A stretch of DNA of 64,000 bases. It comes from Streptomyces sp. NBC_01255 (GTDB lineage: Bacteria; Actinomycetota; Actinomycetes; Streptomycetales; Streptomycetaceae). The position numbers and the translations under genes are program-made. How positions within the stretch are numbered: the stretch's first letter is position 1; each line of letters opens with the position of its first letter. This document shows positions 10,557-19,489 of this stretch, piece after piece. The stretch covers positions 2,108,001 through 2,172,000 of the forward strand of contig NZ_CP108474.1 of NCBI RefSeq assembly GCF_036226445.1. Reading direction: 5' to 3'. The notes beneath the pieces were generated by a model. That model had not been told where the DNA came from. It was given only the letters and a program-made list of their open reading frames with translations, and did no database searches.

Positions 10557-11954
10557 TTGCCCTCGATAGACGAGGTCGCCACCTGGGAGCCTCTACTGCG
10601 GCTCCTGCGGCACGACAACGCGGAGCGGCTCGCCGCACCCGGCGGATACGTGGCGGGGAAGATCGGCCGCGGCGGTTGGAGCGTGCCGGTGGCCCGGGCG
10701 GCGTTCCCGCTCGGCCGGGCCGCGCTGGTCAGTGACATGCAGACGGAGTGGGACGCGGTCGGCCGCGTGCGGAGCGTCCTGGAGGAGTCGGACGTCAACG
10801 AGGTCTCCTTCATGCTGGAGACGCCCGAGCCCGGCAAGGCCCTGCTCCATCTCTTCGACCCGGGCCCCGCCGTCGAATCGGGTCTCGGGACCCGCCTGGG
10901 CGCACTCGTCCTGGTCGAAGGGGCCGTCCCCGAGCCCTGGCGCCGGCTGCCGGACCCGGCACCGGACGCGGCACCCGCCCCGACGGCGGACGCGGCGCTG
11001 CTCGAGCGGACGCTCAGGGAACGGCTGCCCAGCGCGATCGGCGCGACGGAGGAGGAGCTCACGGCGACGGAGGAACGTCTGGGCGTCGCGCTGCCCGAGG
11101 AGTTGAAGGCCCTTTACCGGGTCACCCGGGCGCGCTGGGAGGATCTCGGCGGGGACTACGGCGCCGCGACGGACATGGCCCGAGCGGTCGGCTGTGAGCT
11201 CTTCCCCCCGGACGAGGTGTACGTCGCCGACGCCGCGTCCCGCCCTGCCCCCTGGGAGCACGCCGCGATGGACGCCGTCGAGACCCGGCCCGACGCGGCT
11301 GTGCAGGGACTCGTCGGTTCGCCCGGCTGGATCGTGTTCGGGGACAACGGAGGGGGTGACCGGATCGCGGTCGACCTGACCCCGGGACCGTGCGGCCACC
11401 TGGGGCAGATCATCATCATGAGCCACGAGGAGAACTGCGGAGCGGCGCTCGTCGCCGACTCCCTGACCGACATGGTCCTCGACCGGCGCGCCGAGGTGAA
11501 GCGCGACGAGGAGGAGTGCGGCGCCCCTCGCGAGAAGCAGCCCCCGGCCGTCGCATGGGTGAACAGGAGCGGCATCCCCAGCGTGGCGGCCGCCGCCCAT
11601 CCCGGTCTCGAGGCACTGAGCATCGGCGTGTGGGAGCACGAGCCTCTCAGCCTCGAACCGCTCGTCGGGCTTCCACGGCTGCGAACCCTGACCGCCTACC
11701 CGGGTACTCTCGCCGACCCGTTGGAGATCGCCCGCCTCGACGGTCTGGAGTTCCTGGAGCTCGCCCCGGAGGAGTGGCGCGTCCTCCTCGACTCCGGGGC
11801 CGTGCCGCGCGGCCTGTCGGCCGCCGCGATCGAGGTGCAGGGCGAGCGGAATCCCCTGCCGGTCATCGAGCTGGCCAACGAGATCCTCGCCCTGTGGGAC
11901 CGGCCCCCGATCACCCGGACGGTCATCGAGGCCGACCTCGGGCCGGTGGCGTAG
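10557..11954 (+). CDS. SMI1/KNR4 (SUKH)-type protein
   Basis: Cytosolic protein of 465 residues. The central region from about 170 (IGATEEELTATEERLGVALPEELKALYRVT) is the typical entry to a SMI1/KNR4 (SUKH) domain, ending near the WIVFGDNGGGDRIAVDL strand pair. The N- and C-terminal flanks are unassigned; the C-terminal part shows leucine-rich-like turns. SUKH proteins often serve as immunity proteins against contact-delivered toxins but also occur alone in Streptomyces. TTG 10557 is preferred because GGAGG (10547-10551) lies 5 nt upstream; the earlier in-frame TTG overlaps that site. No toxin gene is seen next to it. Confidence 0.78.
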   Translation: MPSIDEVATWEPLLRLLRHDNAERLAAPGGYVAGKIGRGGWSVPVARAAFPLGRAALVSDMQTEWDAVGRVRSVLEESDVNEVSFMLETPEPGKALLHLFDPGPAVESGLGTRLGALVLVEGAVPEPWRRLPDPAPDAAPAPTADAALLERTLRERLPSAIGATEEELTATEERLGVALPEELKALYRVTRARWEDLGGDYGAATDMARAVGCELFPPDEVYVADAASRPAPWEHAAMDAVETRPDAAVQGLVGSPGWIVFGDNGGGDRIAVDLTPGPCGHLGQIIIMSHEENCGAALVADSLTDMVLDRRAEVKRDEEECGAPREKQPPAVAWVNRSGIPSVAAAAHPGLEALSIGVWEHEPLSLEPLVGLPRLRTLTAYPGTLADPLEIARLDGLEFLELAPEEWRVLLDSGAVPRGLSAAAIEVQGERNPLPVIELANEILALWDRPPITRTVIEADLGPVA

Positions 11955-11986
11955 ACCTGGGGTTCCCTCATCCTCGTCCCTCTCCG

Positions 11987-12018
11987 GGCCCCCTCGCTCG
12001 TCACGAAGCAAGGGGGCC
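11987..12018. terminator. Terminator between convergent genes
   Basis: GGCCCCCTCGC (11987-11997) pairs with GCAAGGGGGCC (12008-12018) with one mismatch and a 10-nt loop, TT following. It serves the SUKH gene on plus and the M20 gene on minus. Confidence 0.7.
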
Positions 12019-12074
12019 TTCGCGTGCCCGGGCCTCGTCCGGGCTCGTCGTCCGTGGCGGCGCCCGGACGCGGC

Positions 12075-13292
12075 TCAGGAGCCGGACGCGTCCCGGTAGG
12101 GGGCGCGGGTCGCGAGGCGGGTGAGGAGGGATGCGCGGTGTTCGGGGGTGAGGGCCAGGTCCAGGGCGGTCCAGGCCATGGCGAGGCCGCCGTCGACGAC
12201 GGCTCGGTCGGCCTGGGGGGTCGTGCCGTACCGGGTGAACTCGGGGTTGTGCATGATCGTGTCGCCGCAGTCGTAGCCGATCAGCGGGTGGATGGCCGGG
12301 ACGTGGTGCGAGACGTTGCCCATGTCGGTGGAGCCGCCGCGGAGGGACGGGTCCTCGGACCGGACGTCCCGGCCGAGTGCGCGGGCGGCGGTCAGGTAGC
12401 TGCGGGCCATGGCTAGGTCCTGGCGGAGGTCGGCGTAGTCGTTGCCGACGGACTCCAGGGCGAGTTCGGCGCCGGTGGCGAGCGCGCCGGCCTCGAAGCA
12501 GGCGCGGATGCGGGCCTGGAGCTCGCGGAGTTCCTCGCTGGTGCCGGCGCGGCAGTCGTAGTCGGCGGCGGTGTGGGCCGGGATGACGTTGGCGGCCTCG
12601 CCGCCGGAGGTGACGACGCCGGAGACGACGGCTCCGGGCCGCATCTGCTGGCGGTACGCGGCGATGGCGACCTGCGCGATCATCATCGCGTCGGCGGCGT
12701 TGACGCCGCGCTCGGGCATCGCCGCGGCGTGCGCGGAGCGGCCCGTGTAGCCGACCTTCCAGCTGCTGATGGCGAGCGAGCTCATGCCGACGGAGTCCGA
12801 GGGCGCGGCGTGCACCATCATCGCGGCGGCGACGTCGTCGAACGCGCCGCCGCGCAGCATGTCGACCTTGCCGCCGCCGGACTCCTCCGCCGGGGTGCCG
12901 AGGAGCTTGACGGTGATGCCGAGTTCGTCGGCGAGCGGCGCGAGGGCGAGGGCGGCGGTGACGGACGCGGCGCCGTTGACGTTGTGGCCGCAGGCATGGC
13001 CGATGCCCGGCAGCGCGTCGTACTCGGCGCAGATCCCGATGACGAGGTCGCCGCTGCCGGCGGTGGCGGTGAACGCGGTCGGCAGGTCGCACACGCCGCG
13101 GGTGACGTCGAAGCCGGCGGCTTCGACGAGGTCGGTGATGCGGCGGGCGGAGCGGTGTTCCTCGTAGGCGAGTTCGGGGTCGGCGTGCAGCTGGTGGCTG
13201 AGGGCCAGGACGTCGTCCTGGCGTCGTGTCACGACGTCGCGGGCGCGTACGCGCAGCAGGTCGAGGGGTGTGGTCGCGGTGGTGGTGGTCAT
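12075..13292 (-). CDS. M20-family amidohydrolase
   Basis: Cytosolic metal-dependent hydrolase (M20D, aminoacylase/AbgB-like) of 405 residues that would cleave an N-acyl or N-aminobenzoyl amino acid or short peptide. Metal ligands are visible in GHACGHNV and in GTPAEESGGGKVDM, plus a late HNPEF histidine. The dimerisation domain occupies about residues 180-290. Its ATG overlaps the stop of the upstream MFS gene by ATGA (13289-13292), so the two are translationally coupled; the transporter probably imports or exports the amide substrate or product. Control is likely by the divergent AsnC-type regulator. The exact substrate is not readable. Confidence 0.88.
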   Translation of the reverse strand: MTTTTATTPLDLLRVRARDVVTRRQDDVLALSHQLHADPELAYEEHRSARRITDLVEAAGFDVTRGVCDLPTAFTATAGSGDLVIGICAEYDALPGIGHACGHNVNGAASVTAALALAPLADELGITVKLLGTPAEESGGGKVDMLRGGAFDDVAAAMMVHAAPSDSVGMSSLAISSWKVGYTGRSAHAAAMPERGVNAADAMMIAQVAIAAYRQQMRPGAVVSGVVTSGGEAANVIPAHTAADYDCRAGTSEELRELQARIRACFEAGALATGAELALESVGNDYADLRQDLAMARSYLTAARALGRDVRSEDPSLRGGSTDMGNVSHHVPAIHPLIGYDCGDTIMHNPEFTRYGTTPQADRAVVDGGLAMAWTALDLALTPEHRASLLTRLATRAPYRDASGS

Positions 13293-14758
13293 GAGCGGGC
13301 CTCGCGGTCCTTCGTGGTGCGGTAGAGCAGGGAGATCGCGGCGCCCGTGAGGGAGACGACCGCGCAGATCGTCCAGGAGGTGGTGTACGCGCCGAGCTCG
13401 GGCAGGGTCTCGCCGGCCGGGGTGCGGGCCGCGAAGACGGTGAGGACGATCGCGGCGCCGACGGAGCCGCCGACGTTGATGAGGAGTTCGTTGATTCCCG
13501 AGCCGACCGAGGTCCGGTCGTGGGGGACGGACTCGACGGCGAGCGTACGGGTGGAGTGCTGGAGGAAGCCGATGCCGAGCCCGGCGACGGCGGTGCCGGT
13601 GAGGAACAGCGGCATCGAGCCGTGCCAGGTCAGGGAAGCGAGGTAGCCGGCTGCCATGAGGAGGGAGCCGGCGCACAAGGTGAGCCGGTCGGAGATCGCG
13701 GCGGCGACGGCGGGCGCGGCCAGGGCCCCCGCGGCGATGGCGAGGAGGTTGGGCAGCATGGCGAGGCCGATGGCGAACGGGTCCAGGCCCAGGCCGTAGC
13801 CGTGCTCGGCGGGGCCGGTGCCCAGGAAGACGGGGTTGGCGACCTGGAGGCCGATCATCGGGATGGTGAAGGTCACGGTCACGAGGGAGACGGTGACGAC
13901 GTTGCGGTGCCGGAACATGCGGACGTCGATCATCGGTTCGGCGGTACGCAGCTCGACGAGGATCCACAGGGCGGTGACGAGCGTGCCGCCGATCAGGCAG
14001 CCGAGGGTGCGGGCCGAGCTCCACTCCCAGTCGGGCAGTCCGCCCATGCCGAGGCCGAGCATGATCGCGACGAGGCCCGCGCACAGGAGGATTCCGCCCG
14101 CCCAGTCGATCCGGCCGCCGGGCCGCGCCGCGGACTCGGGCAGCAGGGGCCAGGTGACGGCGAGGGCCAGGCCGACGGCGGCGGTGGGGACCCACAGGGC
14201 GGCGGTGGGGCTGTCGACGGTACGGGCCACGAAACCGCTGGCGACCAGGCCGACCGCGATGCCGGCGACGAGCGCGGCGACCATGTAGCTGATGCCGCGG
14301 CGGGACTCCGCGTCGGCGCCCGCGTCGCCGTCCTTCCCGGCGCCTCGGTTGCGGAGGATGCCGACGAGCAGCGGGAAGAAGCCCGCGAAGGCGCCCTGGA
14401 GGATCTGGCCGGCGAGCAGCACGTCGAAGGAACGGCTGAAGCCCACCAGGACGGAGCCGAGCAGGACGATCGCGAGGTTCCAGCGCAGGATGCGCCGGTG
14501 GCCGTAGAGGTCGCCCATCCGGGACAGGACCGGGGTGAACACGACGGACGCCAGAAGGTTGGCGATGCTGATCCAGTTCAGCTCCGCGGCGGTGACCTGG
14601 AGGGTCTCCGTGAGGCCCTTCAGCAGCGGGGAGAGGAAGCCCTGGGTGATGCCGCTGGACAGCTCGACCAGCGCGACGGAGGCGATCACTGCGGCGCCGG
14701 GGGTCGCGCGGACGGCCCGCGACGCCGGTGGCGTGCGCAGGGTGTCGGTGTCCGTCAT
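13289..14758 (-). CDS. MFS transporter
   Basis: Polytopic inner-membrane protein of 489 residues with about 14 hydrophobic segments (DHA2-like). The motif A-like loop reads MGDLYGHRRI near residue 80, and a glycine-rich segment GIAVGLVASGF follows. It sits directly upstream of the M20 amidohydrolase with a 4-bp overlap, so it likely moves that enzyme's substrate or product. ATG 14758 is chosen because GGTGG lies 5 nt upstream and the protein then begins with a short polar tail before the first helix. In-frame sequence reaching back to 14926 has no ribosome site. Confidence 0.87.
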   Translation of the reverse strand: MTDTDTLRTPPASRAVRATPGAAVIASVALVELSSGITQGFLSPLLKGLTETLQVTAAELNWISIANLLASVVFTPVLSRMGDLYGHRRILRWNLAIVLLGSVLVGFSRSFDVLLAGQILQGAFAGFFPLLVGILRNRGAGKDGDAGADAESRRGISYMVAALVAGIAVGLVASGFVARTVDSPTAALWVPTAAVGLALAVTWPLLPESAARPGGRIDWAGGILLCAGLVAIMLGLGMGGLPDWEWSSARTLGCLIGGTLVTALWILVELRTAEPMIDVRMFRHRNVVTVSLVTVTFTIPMIGLQVANPVFLGTGPAEHGYGLGLDPFAIGLAMLPNLLAIAAGALAAPAVAAAISDRLTLCAGSLLMAAGYLASLTWHGSMPLFLTGTAVAGLGIGFLQHSTRTLAVESVPHDRTSVGSGINELLINVGGSVGAAIVLTVFAARTPAGETLPELGAYTTSWTICAVVSLTGAAISLLYRTTKDREARS

Positions 14759-14844
14759 ACGTACCACCTGTTCGAGGAAAGGGGCCCGGGGGGCCTGGGC
14801 AGGAAGGTGCTGGGGGGTGTCGAGTGCGGGAGTGCGGGGCGGGG

Positions 14845-14918
14845 ATGCCTGTCGGCGGCCAGTCACCGGCCTGCCACGTGGCGGAATCCGCACCACAATG
14901 TCGCCAGCCGACAGGCAT
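14845..14918. promoter_or_regulatory. Long inverted repeat in the MFS/AsnC divergent promoter region
   Basis: ATGCCTGTCGGC (14845-14856) is repeated in inverted orientation as GCCGACAGGCAT (14907-14918): perfect 12-bp arms, 14 of 16 when extended, 50 bp apart. Within the second arm a smaller palindrome TGTCG-N5-CGACA is present. Paired sites at this distance suit a multimeric Lrp/AsnC regulator that wraps or loops DNA. This 338-bp gap (14759-15096) holds no gene. Confidence 0.6.
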
Positions 14919-15096
14919 TCGGGCAAGAGTGCGCCTCACAATCGGGTGAAGGCGTCATTCGGCCGGGCCCGATCGGCGGATTCAGGCAGGGCCCGCCCCC
15001 TGACGGCCCTCCTCCGACACGCCCCGCGACCCGCCGGGGGGGGCCGCACCGTAGGGTCCGGCCACGCACCCCGCCGCTCCCCCAGGAGGTTCCCCG

Positions 15097-16074
15097 ATGA
15101 CGACCGAGCCCCCGCAGCCCGGCTCGCTCGACGCCCTGGACCACGCCGTGCTGCGGGCCCTCCACCGCGATCCCCGGGCGCCGTTCTCCGAGGTGGCCGC
15201 CACGGCCGGGGTGCACGAGCGGACCGCCGCGCGACGGCTCGACCGGATGACCGCGACCGGGGCGGTGGGGTTCACCGCGACCCTCGTCCCCGAGTACCTC
15301 GGGGAGGGCGTCACCGCCGAGGCGGCCGTACGCTGCGCCCCCGGCCGCGTCCACGACACCGCACTGGCCCTCGCCCGGCGGCCCGAGACGCGGTCCGTGG
15401 AAGTCGCCACCGGCGCACTCGACGTGTTCGCCGAACTGAACGTGCCCGACCACGACGCCCTGCTCACCCTCGTCGACGCGGGGATCGGCAGACTCGACGG
15501 TGTCGTCGACATCCACTCCTCGGTGGTCCTGCGGCTGCTCCTCACGGCCAGCGACTGGGCCCCGTACGACGACGAGCCCACGGACGTACGCCGGCACGCC
15601 ATCGAGGGCCGGAGCCTGCCCGAGCCCCCGGTGGTGGACGAGCTGGACCGGCGCCTGGTCGCGCTCCTGCACCGCGACGCCCGGATGTCCACCACCCGGC
15701 TGGCCCGCGAGCTCCGGGTCGGCGAGACCACCGCGCGTCGCCGGCTCGGCCGCCTGATGGCCTCCCACGTCCTCCATCTGCGGCTGCACGCGGAGCCGGA
15801 GGTGCTCGGCTACCCCGTCGAGGCGCGGTTCCGGCTGGCAGTCGACCACGCCCGTCTCGATGCCGCGATCCGCCGCCTGGCCGAGGAGCCCGCCGTCCGC
15901 CACCTGGTGGTCACGACCGGGACGACGGCCCTGCTCGGCTACTCCAGCCACCGCTCCACGCGGGATCTGCACGACTTCACCGCCCGCGTCTTCGGCGCGC
16001 TCGACGGCGTCACCTCGACGGAGGTCGCCGTGCTGATGCGCACCTACAAACGCGCCGGTTTCGCGTCCCGGTGA
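15097..16074 (+). CDS. Lrp/AsnC-family regulator with two tandem modules
   Basis: DNA-binding regulator of 325 residues, twice the usual AsnC length. Two HTH segments are visible: residues about 14-55 (LDHAVLRALHRDPRAPFSEVAATAGVHERTAARRLDRM) and about 185-225 (LDRRLVALLHRDARMSTTRLARELRVGETTARRRLGRL), each followed by a RAM-like half. CCAGGAGG lies upstream of ATG 15097. It is divergent from the MFS-amidohydrolase pair across a region with a long inverted repeat, so it most likely controls that pair in response to an amino acid or amide. Confidence 0.87.
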   Translation: MTTEPPQPGSLDALDHAVLRALHRDPRAPFSEVAATAGVHERTAARRLDRMTATGAVGFTATLVPEYLGEGVTAEAAVRCAPGRVHDTALALARRPETRSVEVATGALDVFAELNVPDHDALLTLVDAGIGRLDGVVDIHSSVVLRLLLTASDWAPYDDEPTDVRRHAIEGRSLPEPPVVDELDRRLVALLHRDARMSTTRLARELRVGETTARRRLGRLMASHVLHLRLHAEPEVLGYPVEARFRLAVDHARLDAAIRRLAEEPAVRHLVVTTGTTALLGYSSHRSTRDLHDFTARVFGALDGVTSTEVAVLMRTYKRAGFASR

Positions 16075-16080
16075 CCCCCC

Positions 16081-17634
16081 TCAGGCGCCGGGCATCATGC
16101 CGCCGCCCTTGAGGCGTTCGATGTCCGAGGGCCTGACCTGGATCACGATGAGGGCGATCAGGAAGGAGAGGATCGCGAAGACGGCGGCCACGATGAAGCC
16201 GGCCGAGACGCCGTTGGTCAGGACCTCGTCGCTCCAGGGGGGCGGGAGTTGTCCGGTCTCGGCGAAGCGGGCCTTCTCCAGTGGCCCGGCCTGGGCCAGG
16301 AAGGCCGGGACCTGCTTGTCGGCCTCGTTGCGGCTGGCCGTGCCGAAGACCGTCACGAGGATCGACAGACCCAGCGAACCGCCCACCTGCTGGGTCGCGT
16401 TGAGCAGGCCGGAGGCGGCTCCGGTGTCCTTGACGGCGACGTTGGAGAGGGCCATCAGGGTCAGCGAGACGAACATGAAGCCCATGCCGAAGCTGAAGAC
16501 CAGCATCGGCCCGAGGATCGAACCCAGGTACGTCGAGTCGATGTTGGTCAGCGTGAGCCAGGAGAGGCCGACCGCCAGGCAGAGCGAACCCACCACCATG
16601 AACGGCTTCGGGCCGAACTTGGGCAGGAGTTGGGAGGTGATGCCGGCGGCGACCGCGATGACCGCGCTCACCGGGAGGAAGGCGAGACCGGCTTCCAGCG
16701 GGCTGAAGTCCAGGACCTGCTGCACGAAGAGCGTCAGGAAGAAGAACATGCCGAAGATCGCGGCCGCGAGGCAGAGCATGATGCCGTAGGTGCCCGCGCG
16801 GTTGCGGTCGGCGAACATGTGCAGCGGGGTGATCGGCTGGCGGGAGCGCTGTTCCACCAGGACGAAGGTGACGAGCAGGACGACCGCCGCGGCGAAGGAG
16901 GCGATCGTGTACGGGTCGCGCCACCCTTCCTGGGCGGCGCGGATGAACCCGTAGACCAGCGCCACCATGCCGAGCGTCGAGGTGAGCGCGCCGGTCACGT
17001 CGAAGTGGCCGGGCTGGCGCGCGGACTCCTTGACGTGCCGGGGTGTCAGGAAGGCGATCAGCAGGGCGATCGGCACGTTCACGAAGAAGATCCAGCGCCA
17101 GTCGAGCCATTCGACCAGGATGCCGCCGGCGAGCAGGCCGATGGCGCCGCCACCCGCCGACACGCCCGCGAACACACCGAAGGCGCGGTTGCGTTCGGGG
17201 CCCTCTTCGAAGGTCGTGGAGATCAGCGAGAGCGAGGTCGGCGAGGCGATCGCACCGCCGACGCCCTGGAGGGCGCGGGCCGCGAGGAGTTGCCAGTCGC
17301 TCTGGGCGAATCCCGCGAGCAGGGAGGCGAGTCCGAAGAGCAGGACGCCGAAGATGAAGACCCGGCGGCGACCGAGGATGTCGCCCGCGCGGCCGCCGAG
17401 GAGCAGCAGTCCGCCGAAGGTGAGCGTGTAGGCGTTGACGACCCAGGACAGGCTGGTGGTCGAGAAGTCCAGCGACTGCTGGATGTCGGGCAACGCGATG
17501 TTCACGATGGTGATGTCGAGGACCACCATCAGCTGACAGGAGGCGATCACGAACAGGGCGATGCCCTTGCCGTCTCCGTCGCTCTTGCGCGGGGCGGTCG
17601 CCGTCGGGGTTGTCGGCTTCGGATCACTGGTCAT
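16081..17634 (-). CDS. DHA2-family MFS drug exporter (EmrB/QacA type)
   Basis: Inner-membrane proton-coupled exporter of 517 residues with 14 predicted helices. Motif A is GGRAGDILGRRRVF (about 80-93), the antiporter motif C region is GGAIGLLAGGIL (about 160-171), and D-x-T occurs in helix 1 (LDITIVNIALPDIQ). These match the multidrug EmrB/QacA family. It converges with the AsnC regulator gene with only 6 bp between stop codons. The ribosome site before ATG 17634 (AGAAG) is weak. Substrate unknown; no adjacent TetR/MarR regulator is visible. Confidence 0.9.
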   Translation of the reverse strand: MTSDPKPTTPTATAPRKSDGDGKGIALFVIASCQLMVVLDITIVNIALPDIQQSLDFSTTSLSWVVNAYTLTFGGLLLLGGRAGDILGRRRVFIFGVLLFGLASLLAGFAQSDWQLLAARALQGVGGAIASPTSLSLISTTFEEGPERNRAFGVFAGVSAGGGAIGLLAGGILVEWLDWRWIFFVNVPIALLIAFLTPRHVKESARQPGHFDVTGALTSTLGMVALVYGFIRAAQEGWRDPYTIASFAAAVVLLVTFVLVEQRSRQPITPLHMFADRNRAGTYGIMLCLAAAIFGMFFFLTLFVQQVLDFSPLEAGLAFLPVSAVIAVAAGITSQLLPKFGPKPFMVVGSLCLAVGLSWLTLTNIDSTYLGSILGPMLVFSFGMGFMFVSLTLMALSNVAVKDTGAASGLLNATQQVGGSLGLSILVTVFGTASRNEADKQVPAFLAQAGPLEKARFAETGQLPPPWSDEVLTNGVSAGFIVAAVFAILSFLIALIVIQVRPSDIERLKGGGMMPGA

Positions 17635-17753
17635 GGCTTCTCATGGCGCATCGCGCCCTACCGGTGGGAGCCGTGGGCCGGTCAGTCCACCTTTCGACAT
17701 TAAGCCAGGGCCGGATGGGCGACCAGTTGATCAACGGCGGCTCCGCCGGCCGG

Positions 17754-18167
17754 TCAGGCGGGGGCGGGCTCGTCCAGGACGGCGAAGCCGTCCAGTTCCA
17801 CCCGCGCCTGTTCGTCCCAGAGGCGTACGACTCCGATCACGGCCATCGCCGGATAGTCGCGGCCCGCCAACCGCCGCCAGATGCGGCCCAGTTCAGCGGC
17901 GTGGACGCGGTAGTCGTCGACGTCGGTGGTGTAGACGGTGACGCGCGCGAGGTCGGCGGGGGTGCCGCCGGCGTGCCGCAGGGCGGTGAGCAGATTGCCG
18001 AGGGCGGTGGCGAACTGATCGGGGAGCGTGTCCCCGACGACCGATCCCCCGGTGTCGAGCGCGGTCTGTCCGGCGAGGAAGACCAGGCGGGTGCCGGTGG
18101 CGGTGACCGCGTGGGAGAAGCCGGTGGGCGGGGCGAGTTCGGCGGGGTTGTGGCGGTGGAGGCTCAT
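17754..18167 (-). CDS. RidA/YjgF-family enamine/imine deaminase
   Basis: Cytosolic trimeric-type protein of 137 residues with the family core FLAGQTALDTGG, a QFATALGNLLTAL helix and VTVYTTDVDDY. RidA proteins hydrolyse reactive enamines and imines to ketones plus ammonia. Its ATG overlaps the stop of the acyl-CoA dehydrogenase gene (ATGA, 18164-18167), so it works in the same pathway. Beside an aryl-CoA ligase and a two-domain hydroxylase/reductase it fits removal of the amino group after 2-aminobenzoyl-CoA dearomatisation, where a YjgF-type gene is also part of the known Azoarcus cluster (from memory). Confidence 0.88.
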   Translation of the reverse strand: MSLHRHNPAELAPPTGFSHAVTATGTRLVFLAGQTALDTGGSVVGDTLPDQFATALGNLLTALRHAGGTPADLARVTVYTTDVDDYRVHAAELGRIWRRLAGRDYPAMAVIGVVRLWDEQARVELDGFAVLDEPAPA

Positions 18168-19327
18168 GCGGACCCGACCTCCTGACGGGACGCCTGCGGG
18201 GTGCCGGTCGCGTGTTTCGCGTACATCTCCTTGGCGATGATCGCACGCTGGACCTCCGTGGCCCCCTCGTAGATCCGGGGTGCGCGTACCTCGCGGTAGA
18301 GGTGTTCCAGGAGGTGGCCGCGTTGCAGGGCGGCGGCGCCGTGCACCTGGACGGCGGCGTCGACGACGTACTGGGCGGTCTCGGTGGCGAGGAGTTTCGC
18401 CATGGCGGAGCGCCTCGGCACGTCCGGGTCGCCGCTGTCGTAGGCGGTGGCCGCCGCGTAGACGAGGAGGCGGGCGGCCTCCGTGCGGGTGGCCATCTCG
18501 GCGATGCGGTGGGAGACGGCCTGGAGGTCGGCGAGGACGCCGCCGAAGGCGGGGCGGGCGGCGGTGTGGGCGACGGCGGCGTCGAGGGCGGCCTGGGCCA
18601 TCCCGACGGCGAAGGCGCCGACGCTGGGCCGGAAGAGGTTGAGGGTGTGCATGGCGACCCGGAAGCCCCGGTCCGGTTCGCCGAGGAGGTCCTCGGGGCC
18701 GACGGCGACGCCGTCGAAGGTGAGGGTGCCGAGGGCGTGCGGGGAGAGCATGTCGAGGGGTTCGCCGCCGAGTCCGGGGCGGTCGGCGGGGACGAGGAAG
18801 GCGGTGACGCCTCGGGCGCCGGCGCCCTGGGTGGTGCGGGCGAAGACGGTGGCGAAGTCCGCCTCGGGGGCGTTGGAGATCCAGCGTTTCTCGCCGTGCA
18901 GGCGCCAGCCCCCGCGCCCGTCGGGGACGGCGTCGAGGGCGAGGGCGGCGGCGTCGGAGCCGGCGCCGGGTTCGGAGAGGGCGAAGGCCGCGACGGCCCG
19001 TCCGGCGGCGACCTCGGGGAGCCAGCGGGCGCGCTGCGCGTCGGTGCCGAAGGCGGCGACCGGGTGGGTGCCGAGCCCCTGGAGGGCGAGGGCCGTCTCG
19101 GCCTCGGTGCAGACCTGGGCGAGGGATTCGCGCAGGAGGCAGAGGTCCAGGGCGCCGGCGTCGAAGAGGCGGGCGAGGAGGCCGAGTTCGCCGAGGGCGG
19201 CGACGAGGGGGCGGTTGACGCGGCCGGGCTCGCCCTTGGCGGCGAGCGGCGCGAGGTGGTCGGCGGCGAGGACACGGAGCTCCGCACACCAGGTGATCTG
19301 TGCCGGATCGAGCGAGAATGCGGGCAT
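18164..19327 (-). CDS. Acyl-CoA dehydrogenase
   Basis: FAD-dependent enzyme of 387 residues that introduces a trans-2,3 double bond into an acyl-CoA. Signature FALSEPGAGSDAAAL (about 118-132) and the C-terminal RIYEGATEVQRAIIAKEMY (about 350-368) are clear. The usual catalytic Glu can be read in YEGATE. It is first in a two-gene operon with RidA and divergent from an aryl-CoA ligase. It probably oxidises the ring-derived acyl-CoA in the same catabolic pathway rather than general fatty acids. Confidence 0.9.
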   Translation of the reverse strand: MPAFSLDPAQITWCAELRVLAADHLAPLAAKGEPGRVNRPLVAALGELGLLARLFDAGALDLCLLRESLAQVCTEAETALALQGLGTHPVAAFGTDAQRARWLPEVAAGRAVAAFALSEPGAGSDAAALALDAVPDGRGGWRLHGEKRWISNAPEADFATVFARTTQGAGARGVTAFLVPADRPGLGGEPLDMLSPHALGTLTFDGVAVGPEDLLGEPDRGFRVAMHTLNLFRPSVGAFAVGMAQAALDAAVAHTAARPAFGGVLADLQAVSHRIAEMATRTEAARLLVYAAATAYDSGDPDVPRRSAMAKLLATETAQYVVDAAVQVHGAAALQRGHLLEHLYREVRAPRIYEGATEVQRAIIAKEMYAKHATGTPQASRQEVGSA

Positions 19328-19350
19328 GTGGGCCCTCTCCGGCGCCCTCC

Positions 19351-19398
19351 GGCGCCCTGGTCGGTGCGCCCTGCGGCGCCCTGGTCGCTGCGCCCCGG
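19351..19398. repeat. Imperfect 24-bp direct repeat in a divergent promoter region
   Basis: Two adjacent 24-bp units starting GGCGCCCTGGTCG (19351-19374 and 19375-19398) differ at about three positions, and a truncated GGCGCCCT copy precedes them. It lies between the acyl-CoA dehydrogenase and ligase genes and could contribute to control by the nearby PaaX-type regulator, without direct evidence. Confidence 0.6.
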
Positions 19399-19418
19399 GG
19401 CGCGCTTGTCGCGAACTG

Positions 19419-19446
19419 TTGACTGCCGTCACCAACACGATACGCT
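19419..19446 (+). promoter_or_regulatory. Promoter for the aryl-CoA ligase gene
   Basis: TTGACT (19419-19424), a 16-nt spacer and TACGCT (19441-19446) form a good vegetative-type promoter 44 bp upstream of ATG 19490. It suggests that the ligase is transcribed from here, divergently from the dehydrogenase. Confidence 0.6.
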
Positions 19447-19489
19447 CGTACGGCGTTGAGCGACCCCACCACGACAGGGGGACGGACTC

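Noticed and set aside
12075..14939. 954-residue extension of the M20 amidohydrolase frame
   Set aside because: The extension is a shadow of the MFS gene; the true ATG at 13292 overlaps the MFS stop.
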